Below, in pieces: positions 1-4,993 of a stretch of DNA of 10,728 nt. The notes under the pieces are model-generated. The model ran no database searches, had not been told where the DNA came from, and worked only from the letters and a program-made list of their open reading frames with translations. The position numbers were made by a program, and so were the translations under genes. Every line of letters starts with the position of its first letter. Positions within the stretch are counted from its first letter, which is position 1. This stretch comes from Irpex lacteus. Its lineage: Eukaryota > Basidiomycota > Agaricomycetes > Polyporales > Irpicaceae. The stretch covers positions 1 through 10,728 of the forward strand of contig MQVO02000307.1 of the NCBI GenBank assembly GCA_001986395.2, given 5' to 3'.

Positions 1-2
1 TA

Positions 3-107
3 GCTATCCACGGTATCAGTCTTACTGAAGAGGAATTCAAGATTCTAGAAGGAATATCTCCAGTGACACTACCTTTCCCTTTAATAAATTTCTTTAACAA
101 GGAATAG
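3..107 (+). CDS. C-terminal end of an unidentified ORF, cut by the window edge
   Basis: An open frame enters from the left edge and ends with TAG at 105-107. It encodes 34 residues, beginning AIHGISLTEEEFKILEG and ending PLINFFNKE. I do not recognise it. It does not resemble the ends of cox1, cox2, cob, atp6 or the nad genes. An intron-encoded or plasmid-derived ORF, or an extension of a core gene, would all be possible. It could also be chance, because only a short stretch is visible. It is followed by 54 nt of AT-rich spacer and then two tRNA genes on the opposite strand. Confidence 0.3.
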   Translation, partial: AIHGISLTEEEFKILEGISPVTLPFPLINFFNKE

Positions 108-161
108 AGTACAGGTAATCCACCTTTTTATTATTTATTTTAAATATATTTAACAAATTAA

Positions 162-234
162 TAATCTTAGCCAGACTTGAACTGGCATTTCAGAACTGGC
201 AAGCCCTGTATTTTACCATTAAATTCATAAGATC
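162..234 (-). tRNA. trnG: tRNA-Gly (GCC anticodon, likely)
   Basis: Read on the minus strand, the acceptor arms GATCTTA and TAAGATT pair over 7 bp with one G-T pair, followed by discriminator A. The D arm is ATTT-AATGGTA-AAAT. The T arm GCCAG-TTCAAGT-CTGGC is perfect. The anticodon arm is one base longer than usual: CAGGGC and GTTCTG can form 6 bp around TTGCCA. This puts GCC after TT and before A, as expected for Gly. Fungal mitochondria usually carry a UCC Gly tRNA, so the identity is likely but not certain. The 5' end abuts the next tRNA-like gene with no spacer, suggesting that the two are cut from one transcript. Confidence 0.7.
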
Positions 235-305
235 AGCTAGTGGTCAGAATCGAACTGACATTTAAATATTTTATAATTTTAGTTTTACCTTTAAACTACA
301 CTGAC
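235..305 (-). tRNA. tRNA-like gene with unclear anticodon, possibly decayed
   Basis: On the minus strand the D arm GTTT-AAAGGTA-AAAC and the T arm GTCAG-TTCGATT-CTGAC are both perfect. The acceptor pair GTCAGTG / CACTAGC has one C-A mismatch and one G-T pair, and the discriminator would be T, which is unusual. The anticodon region is almost pure A and T and does not form a clean 5-bp stem with a 7-base loop in any register I tried. No credible anticodon can be read. It may be a decayed tRNA or one that is edited. It directly abuts the Gly tRNA. Confidence 0.5.
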
Positions 306-309
306 AGTA

Positions 310-332
310 CCAAAAAAACTAGTTAGAATTCT
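310..332. repeat. Half copy of the CCCAAAAAAACTAG hairpin element
   Basis: The sequence CCAAAAAAACTAG followed by TTAGAATTC matches one end of the intact hairpin element at 8091-8137 read in reverse complement. The other arm is missing. It lies just outside the 5' end of the second tRNA-like gene. Confidence 0.6.
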
Positions 333-470
333 TTCTCCTCAATTTAAATATCTTTTTATTCTGTAGAAGCAGCTAGCTAAGCCTTCAGTATCACCCTTTC
401 CATTAATAGCTAATTGAAATTAAAGCCTACGGGTAAAGACTATAAGACTAATTTTTTGTTTACGAAGACT

Positions 471-547
471 ATGCGAGTACTAAAGAGTAACTCTATTCTA
501 TCAATCGTTAACAGCTACGTTGTTGACTCACCTAAGCCAGTTAACCT
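471..547 (+). pseudogene. cob: cob, first exon or truncated 5' stump (apocytochrome b N-terminus)
   Basis: From ATG 471 the frame reads MRVLKSNSILSIVNSYVV then DSPKPVN, which matches the conserved start of fungal cytochrome b (MR-LKS-P-LS-VNSY--DSP-P-N). Cytochrome b is the membrane core of complex III. After about position 547 the expected continuation (S-Y-W-NFGSLLG) is absent. The frame instead runs through unrelated AT-rich codons to TAA at 624-626. Either a group I intron begins here, for example after the T at 547, or the gene is broken. No downstream cob exon is seen in this window. The 36-bp palindrome at 611 lies inside the run-on. The frame also extends upstream to an ATG at 414, but family alignment favours the start at 471. 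Confidence 0.7.
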
Positions 548-610
548 ATTTAATAAATTTTTATTTTATGATTTACTGATTCACAAGCAATATCTAGAAT
601 ATATTGTGGG

Positions 611-646
611 TATTATTAAAATTTAATTAAATTAAATTTTAATTAG
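611..646. repeat. 36-bp AT-only near-palindrome, copy 1
   Basis: The 36-nt sequence, starting TATTATTAAAATTTAATT and ending TTTTAATTAG, is identical to 9245-9280. It is close to its own reverse complement, so it can fold into a hairpin or cruciform. Here it lies at the end of the cob run-on frame. The second copy lies inside a hairpin element. Confidence 0.85.
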
Positions 647-1097
647 TGAGCATGTACCATCTTTAAATAAAATAATAATAATATTAAAGATTATAATAGT
701 AATAACAATAAGAACTATAAATTTATTTAATACTAAAGAGAGAAAATAGTAATTTCAATAATAATGAGTAATTCCATTGTGTAACCTCGCTCCCTCGATC
801 AAAATAAAAGTTTACCCTTATTATAATTTATTGCATTCGCTCATTAAAATAATAATTTGAACTTTCCAAAGATTACTAATGGGTAAAGTTAAAAGATAAG
901 AGAGATACAAAAGTCTTTGAACTCTCACAATTAAATAATAATGAGTAGTGATAAAGAATAATAAACAATGTGTAAGGCTAAAGATCAAAGAGAGAATTAT
1001 CTATTAAATAATAAATTTATCGGAGTTAGTTCTATAAATGAGCGGGTGCGAACTCAAGAGAAAAGAAGAAAGAGTTACTATTAATAATAATATCTGC
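647..1097. other. AT-rich spacer without recognised genes
   Basis: This stretch is dominated by short A/T-rich motifs such as AATAATAATGAG and by purine-rich runs. I found no ORF with family similarity and no tRNA fold. A short GC-richer phrase at about 1037-1058 (GAGCGGGTGCGAACTC) resembles another at about 1974-1992 (GAGCGTGATGCGAACCTC), so an old dispersed repeat or decayed RNA segment may be present. Confidence 0.5.
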
Positions 1098-1125
1098 ACT
1101 AGTTATAATTAATTATCCCGGGATT
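1098..1125. repeat. Left part of a hairpin element, interrupted by the 58-bp repeat
   Basis: ACTAGTTATAATTAATTATC followed by CCGGGATT matches the first part of the element at 9012-9067. The match stops at the exact base where the 58-bp repeat starts (1126). The rest of the element is not seen on the other side. Confidence 0.7.
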
Positions 1126-1183
1126 CTTTAATTAAAATTTAATTTTATTTTAATAAGTTCTTTTCTTTAGTATTCTATCAAAG
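1126..1183 (+). repeat. 58-bp AT-rich dispersed repeat, copy 1
   Basis: The unit starts CTTTAATTAAAATTTAATTT and ends ATTCTATCAAAG. It differs at one visible base (C versus T in TATTCTATC / TATTTTATC) from the copy at 6719-6776. Partial copies are at 2997-3016, 3326-3356 and 8467-8486. Its 5' half, TTTAATTTTATTTTAATAAG, is the piece that recurs most. Confidence 0.85.
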
Positions 1184-1188
1184 GTCAA

Positions 1189-1242
1189 TGTTGAGGGTGT
1201 CCCTCAACACTATCTTTTTTATTAAGAGAATAGTATTCTCTT
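1189..1242 (+). other. Two strong adjacent hairpins
   Basis: TGTTGAGGG (1189-1197) pairs perfectly with CCCTCAACA (1201-1209) around a 3-nt loop and is followed by CTATCTTTTTT. A second inverted repeat, AAGAGAATA (1224-1232) and TATTCTCTT (1234-1242), follows. The first looks like a bacterial terminator, but in mitochondria it is better seen as a possible processing signal or a mobile hairpin. Confidence 0.6.
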
Positions 1243-1323
1243 TGATCTTTAGCTTTACTCACATCATCTACAAACAAAATCTTTTGTGCCCTTTTTTTTA
1301 TAAAAAAAAAGGAGAATAGGGGT

Positions 1324-1488
1324 CTAACCATTTACCTCATCCTTAGTTAAATTATCTGTACATATTTTTAAACAACCTTCACTAAAATAACCATCACCCT
1401 GGCTAACATAATCATAATCCTCTAAAGGAAATCGAGCAAAGGATGAAAAACTTCGTGTAGTTTTCACTAAAGATATTTTTTTATCAGT
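1324..1488 (-). pseudogene. LAGLIDADG homing endonuclease remnant
   Basis: The minus-strand frame encodes about 54 residues. It contains GDGYFSEGCLKICTDNLTKD, close to the second-domain pattern of LAGLIDADG_2 endonucleases (DGYW---G---CTDNFT-EEV). The aspartate of the DGY stretch would belong to the catalytic LAGLIDADG-type motif, but the usual L-A-W-M-D residues before it are not clear. The frame ends at TAG straight after KDEVNG, and an in-frame TAA lies just upstream. A full enzyme would have 250-350 residues, so this is a decayed fragment. These endonucleases normally live in group I introns and cut intron-less alleles. No intact host intron is visible around it. Confidence 0.6.
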
Positions 1489-2110
1489 TTAGATACCTCT
1501 TCCTTTTGTATTTTCTGTTAAAAGAAGAGTACGGTGCACACATCCTGTTGACTCAGAAGCTTGTCTGTCCTTTTTCCCTAATTATGAGATAAATATAATT
1601 CTCCTGAAGGGGAGGGAGAATCCCATAAAATAAAATAAGAGAATAAGATAATAATAAATAATAGAGAATAATAGAGTAGTAAGAGATAACTTCCCCTTTT
1701 TTAAATATAAATATTTTTAGAATAAATAAATAAATAATGAAAATGATGATGAAAAATAATTCTTTTATTAATTAATTTAAATTTATTAATAATTATTATT
1801 ATCTTCTTATTTTATCTAATATAATAAGAATAATTTAAACTACGATTATCTCTAATATATTCTCTTATTAAAGAATTTAAAGGGAGTTTAGCGATAAATA
1901 ATAAATAATCTTTAAATTAAAGAGTAGTAATAACTTAAAGAAAAGTAAATAAAGATAATGAGTTCTACACAGTGAGCGTGATGCGAACCTCAATAGAGTA
2001 AGAATAGTAGTGATTATAGCTAATATTAATAGTAAATGTGTAAATGTAATCCCTCAAGCTGGGACAATGGTTATGCAGCTTCCACACCCAAATAACTAGT
2101 TTTTTGTTAG
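1489..2110. other. AT-rich spacer without a recognised gene
   Basis: The first 130 nt may hold more decayed minus-strand endonuclease sequence, but I cannot align it. From 1610 to 1960 the sequence is low-complexity A/T with GAATAATAGAG-type runs. At 2056-2081 AAGCTG and CAGCTT form a 6-bp stem around a G-rich loop, which could be part of an intron core before the nad5 segment. A minus-strand reading frame at 1965-2147 shows no family resemblance. Confidence 0.4.
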
Positions 2111-2479
2111 TTAATTTTAGCTCTTTATCCTCTAGTAACGCATGCATTTTTCAAAGCCCTTCTCTTTCTAGCTGCTGGTCAATAAACACTAAGTGGACAA
2201 TGGGTATTCTGGCTAGGTACACTAAGTGCAGGTCTAACAGCTTTTTACTCATTCCGTCTACTACTCCTTGTCTTCTTTAGTACACCTTCAGCTACTCCTT
2301 GTCTTCTTTAGTACACCTTCAGCTACTCGATCAAATTATGAACATACTCATGATGCACCCAGGGTATTCCTATGTTTATTCTATCAATTCTGTCTTTTAC
2401 TGCAGGTTATCTAGTAAGTTATATCTTTACAGGTCTAGGGAGTGATTATCTAGGAGGGAGGGTAAAATTAAATTATTAG
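2111..2479 (+). pseudogene. nad5: nad5 fragment (NADH dehydrogenase subunit 5), broken
   Basis: The frame reads YPLVTHAFFKALLFLAAG, the conserved ND5 helix region (THAFFKA-LFL-AGS). It then passes a TAA at 2183-2185 and goes straight into SGQWVFWLGTLSAGLTAFYS and FRL, which lies some 80-100 residues later in ND5. The segment between is missing, either deleted or carried by exons elsewhere. A perfect 31-bp tandem duplication (2261-2322) then shifts the frame. Reading one copy only, the frame continues through STPSATRSNYEHTHDAP. A missing base near 2365 gives a second shift before PMFILSILSFTAGYLVS. The similarity fades near 2455. ND5 is an antiporter-like proton-pumping subunit of complex I and usually has over 600 residues, so this piece cannot make a working protein. 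Confidence 0.8.
2261..2322 (+). repeat. Perfect 31-bp tandem duplication inside nad5
   Basis: The unit CTACTCCTTGTCTTCTTTAG plus TACACCTTCAG occurs twice in a row (2261-2291, 2292-2322) with no mismatch. Deleting one unit restores the ND5 reading frame across the site. The absence of any difference points to a recent event or to an assembly artefact. Confidence 0.95.
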
Positions 2480-2491
2480 AATTTTAAATAA

Positions 2492-2686
2492 AAAGATTCT
2501 AATAGTAATAATATAAATAATGTTGATAAACAAAGACAGTTGGAGGTTGAAAAATCTGAAGGTAAATTTAGCAAAGTAGCTAGAAAAGTTAAAGATAATG
2601 GAATCAATTTAGTATTTAAAGATAGTTTCTTATTACTTCCAATGTCTCTTAGAAAACTTTGTAAATCATTCTCTATTCCTAAATAA
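2492..2686 (+). pseudogene. dpo: Family B DNA polymerase (plasmid type) fragment, exonuclease domain region
   Basis: After a TAA at 2489-2491 the frame encodes 64 residues. The end reads GINLVFKDSFLLLPMSLRKL then CKSFSIPK. This matches the stretch between ExoII and ExoIII of protein-primed family B polymerases from fungal linear plasmids (F-DS---LP-SL-KL-K-F). It stops at TAA 2684-2686 before the expected continuation. It fits the same type of enzyme as the 5' fragment at 7158-8466 and would lie downstream of it in an intact gene. It follows the nad5 fragment with almost no spacer. It is a remnant of a plasmid integrated into mitochondrial DNA. Confidence 0.7.
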
Positions 2687-2996
2687 ACAAAAGGCGGGGA
2701 CAACTACTTTATTTAACTAAAGAAAGAAAAAGAATAAATAAGAATATAAATATTTATTGAATTCGCACACTCCTACAATTAATAATTTTAACTCCGACAA
2801 TGTGGGGGATGAGTAAGATTAAAGAAATAAAAAGGGAGCTAAGAAAGAATCTAATTTATTTTACTACTTTTATTTAAAAATAAAATATTAACTAATTTAA
2901 ATAGTTATTTATCTTCAGATGAGAGGAGGGAATTATAATTAATTCTAACTAAAACTTAAGAAGATATTTAATAAATAAATTACACAGGAGATTTTA
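2687..2996. other. AT-rich spacer with a hairpin-element scrap
   Basis: No gene is recognised here. Positions 2929-2951 (GGAATTATAATTAATTCTAA, then CTA) match the core of the hairpin element at 8091-8137 but lack the CCCAAAAAAA and TTTTTTTGGG arms. This places a worn copy just upstream of the partial 58-bp repeat and the GIY-YIG remnant. Confidence 0.6.
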
Positions 2997-3016
2997 TTTA
3001 ATTTTATTTTAATAAG
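2997..3016 (+). repeat. Partial copy of the 58-bp repeat
   Basis: TTTAATTTTATTTTAATAAG is identical to the same stretch in the copies at 1126 and 6719. It lies exactly at the 5' edge of the GIY-YIG remnant. Confidence 0.75.
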
Positions 3017-3290
3017 TTAATAGAAAGAGAACAATATTATATAGACCTTTTAAAGCCAGAGTATAATATTTTACAAGTAGCGGGTTCACTTTTTGGTTAT
3101 AAACATACTCTTGAATCTATGGAGAAAATTAGAGAAATAGCTATTAATCGTTAAGATGAAACCAAAGCTAAATTAAGAGAGGCAGCATTCGGTAAAACAT
3201 ATAAACATACAGAAGAAACTAAGATTAAATTGAGAGATGCTGTTTAGGGAAGAAACATAGTTAAGAAACTAAAGCTAAATTAAGAGTAAT
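3014..3290 (+). pseudogene. GIY-YIG homing endonuclease remnant with NUMOD3 repeats
   Basis: The frame reads REQYYIDLLKPEYNILQVAG, the conserved second half of the GIY-YIG nuclease domain. NUMOD3-type DNA-binding repeats follow: GYKHTLESMEKIREIA, then ETKAKLREAAFGKTYKHTEE, then TKIKLRDAV. The GIY and YIG strands themselves are absent, because the 5' side is replaced by a repeat. Stops interrupt at 3152-3154 (TAA) and 3245-3247 (TAG), and a further shift and TAA occur in the last repeat. The remnant lies just before the second part of nad1, so it probably sits in what was a group I intron there. GIY-YIG enzymes promote the spread of such introns. It is not functional as read. Confidence 0.8.
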
Positions 3291-3325
3291 ACAATATTTA
3301 TTTTATTAAAAAAATAAAAAGAATA

Positions 3326-3356
3326 CTTTAATTAAAATTTAATTTTATTTTAATAA
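3326..3356 (+). repeat. Partial copy of the 58-bp repeat (first 31 bp)
   Basis: It begins CTTTAATTAAAATTTAATTT like the full copies and follows them through TTTTATTTTAATAA. It ends about 35 nt before the nad1 exon, inside the presumed intron end. Confidence 0.8.
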
Positions 3357-3391
3357 AAAAAAATATAAAAAAAGGGACCTTAATGTAATAG

Positions 3392-4589
3392 TCGCTGACG
3401 CTCTTAAGCTTATCGTTAAGGAAACAGTTGTACCATCTAATGCTAATGCCTTTATCTACTATCTAGCTCCATCTATTGTAATGACCTTTGCACTACTAGG
3501 AAGGGCTGTTATTCCATTTGGACCTGGAGCAGTAGTAGCTGACATCGAACTAGGTGTACTATATAGCCTAGCCATTTCATCTATGGGTGTATATGGTGTT
3601 CTACTCGCAGGTTGGTCTGCGAATGAAAAGTATGCCTTCTTTGGTGGTATGCGTTCAACTGCTCAAATGATCTCATATTAACTAGTGCTAGGCTCTGCTG
3701 TACTAGCTGTACTAATCAAGGGTGGTTCACTTAACATAATGACACTTGTTGAAGCACAAATGCCTATGTGGTTTGTTGTACCTCTACTACCTATGTTTGT
3801 ACTCTTTATCATTAGTGTACTAGCGGAAACTAATCGTACACCCTATGACCTACCAGAAGCTGAAAGTGAACTAGTAGCTGGATTTATGACTGAACATAGC
3901 GCTATGCCATTCGTTCTTTTCTTTCTGGGTGAGTAGTAATGCTCTATCGTCTTATATACGAAATACAGTTAAAATTAATAAATTAGACTCTGCCTGGTTA
4001 ACAGGTTCAACGACCAATTAACATATGTTCTTAACCTCTTTATTTGCCATAGAAATGTAAAAGGGTAGACAAAGATATGGTCTAGCTTATAGCAAAGGCT
4101 ATAAATAAACACTTTAATCATTTAGCGATTGTTCTATTGTACTAATGAGTGCTCTATCTGCTACTCTATTCCTAGGTGGTAGCGGTTTCCCTCTACTAGT
4201 TGTCAATACTACACCTATTTCTATTTCTGCACTAGTACTAGCTATCAAGACATGTATGGGTTGCTTTGCCTTTGTATGGTTCCGTGCTACACTACCACGT
4301 CTACGGTGTCTAGCCGTATAACCCTATTGATCTTTATGCGTGTACAGGCCCATATGCCTATCATGCAACTATTAAGGTTAATGCCTTATTAGTCAAACGA
4401 TTGCTATTTCTACGATGTCACTTTATATATCATGCAGTCTGTCTATGTTGAAAGGCTTTATATTCTATACTAGTTAATAGAATAGTTGACCAACTTATTA
4501 CTTTCTGTTGGACAGGTATGCTACCACCAGCTATTGCACTTGTACTAGTTGTACCTAGTATTCTAATTGCATTTAATATTATGCCTTAG
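3392..4589 (+). CDS. nad1: nad1, NADH dehydrogenase subunit 1, without its first exon; three exons, two short introns
   Basis: ND1 is a membrane subunit of complex I near the quinone site. Exons are 3392-3934, 4128-4307 and 4486-4589 (stop TAG). The first visible codons give [20 protein letters not shown]. If the upstream intron ends with G3391, the split codon can give F, as in the usual LLQPFADALK. Conserved blocks are [52 protein letters not shown] and MTEH. Splicing gives [12 protein letters not shown], then [17 protein letters not shown], and the end [11 protein letters not shown]. The N-terminal 45 or so residues are not in the window. At 3679-3681 a TAA stands where ND1 has a conserved Glu (ISYE-LVLGS). 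A G-to-T change, a sequence error or RNA editing could explain it. Leu codons are mostly CTA. A GIY-YIG remnant lies upstream. Confidence 0.88.
3935..4127 (+). other. Short group I intron in nad1 (193 nt)
   Basis: The exon ends GAGT and the intron ends in G. Joining gives GAG TAT TGT, that is E-Y-C as in ND1. P1: exon GAGT pairs with GCTC at 3941-3944 through the expected T-G pair. P10: AAT just before GCTC pairs with the downstream exon start ATT. P6 is CCTG/CAGG (3993-3996, 4002-4005). P7 is GACCA (4012-4016) with TGGTC (4078-4082), in the contexts TTCAACGACCA and AAGATATGGTCT. P9 is TTATAGC/GCTATAA. No ORF is present. Group I introns under 200 nt are near the lower known limit. Confidence 0.8.
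4308..4485 (+). other. Short group I-type intron in nad1 (178 nt)
   Basis: The exon ends TACGGT (to 4307), which pairs over 6 bp with GCCGTA at 4313-4318, with T-G at the splice site. The intron ends in G4485, and splicing gives CGG TTT GAC (R-F-D) as ND1 expects. A P7-like pair is GATTGC (4399-4404) with GCAGTC (4434-4439), with AAAC just before the first strand. No ORF is present. Confidence 0.72.
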
Positions 4590-4719
4590 ACCCCTTTACT
4601 ATGTGTATAATTTATGTGTCTAATACTATGTGTAAAATAATAGAGCATGTATACTATCTAATCAATACTAATTTACGTTAAAAGATCTATGTTATAAGAT
4701 ATACGTAAAAATATATAAC

Positions 4720-4793
4720 CAGGTGGTAGACTAGTTGTCTAAGTTACCCGTTTTGGGTATGGGAGATCGTTGGTTCGAGTCCAACCTACCTGA
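4720..4793 (+). tRNA. trnP: tRNA-Pro (TGG anticodon)
   Basis: Acceptor CAGGTGG / CTACCTG has one G-T pair, and the discriminator is A. The D arm is GACT/AGTT. The anticodon stem is CCCGT/ATGGG with loop TTTGGGT, so the anticodon is TGG. The T arm is GTTGG-TTCGAGT-CCAAC. All four arms fold well. It lies between nad1 and cox3 on the same strand, with a hairpin region directly after it. It may punctuate the transcript. Confidence 0.92.
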
Positions 4794-4880
4794 CATCCAT
4801 TAAACTCCCTTTTTTTATTAAAATAAAAAAAGGTATCTAAACACTCTATCCTGTCAAAAAAAAAGTTTAATGGGTCGATG
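4794..4880. repeat. Double hairpin region after trnP
   Basis: The inner arms CCTTTTTTTATT (4808-4819) and AATAAAAAAAGG (4822-4833) are a perfect 12-bp stem with a 2-nt loop. The outer arms CATCCATTAAACT (4794-4806) and AGTTTAATGGGTCGATG (4864-4880) pair except for a small bulge. This nesting resembles the double-hairpin elements described in some chytrid mitochondrial genomes. It starts at the base after the tRNA discriminator. Confidence 0.7.
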
Positions 4881-4993
4881 CTTATTTTAATAACAACTAA
4901 AACTAAAATACTGCATTAACAGACACACATGTAACAACATATAGTAAAGGGCTTCTAATTCTTTACTCTAAGGAGATTAAACACAAACCGAAC

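Noticed and set aside
1189..1209. Bacterial-type transcription terminator
   Set aside because: The setting is mitochondrial, where factor-independent bacterial terminators are not the rule. It is kept only as a hairpin.
1965..2147. Minus-strand 60-residue open frame
   Set aside because: It partly overlaps the nad5 THAFFKA segment in antisense and resembles no family.
2261..2322. CRISPR-like repeat
   Set aside because: There are only two units with no spacer between them. It is a plain tandem duplication inside nad5.
2476..2703. Minus-strand open frame
   Set aside because: It is antisense to the dpo fragment, whose motif is much clearer.
3152..3681. UAA read as Glu, because TAA replaces GAA in nad1 and perhaps in one GIY-YIG repeat
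   Set aside because: cox3 ends with TAA at the proper place, and other TAA codons in the remnants do not align with Glu. Mutation or error is simpler.
3392..4589. UAG as Leu, as in some chytrid mitochondria
   Set aside because: nad1 ends with TAG exactly at the expected C-terminus, and cox3 has no in-frame TAG, so there is no support for reassignment.
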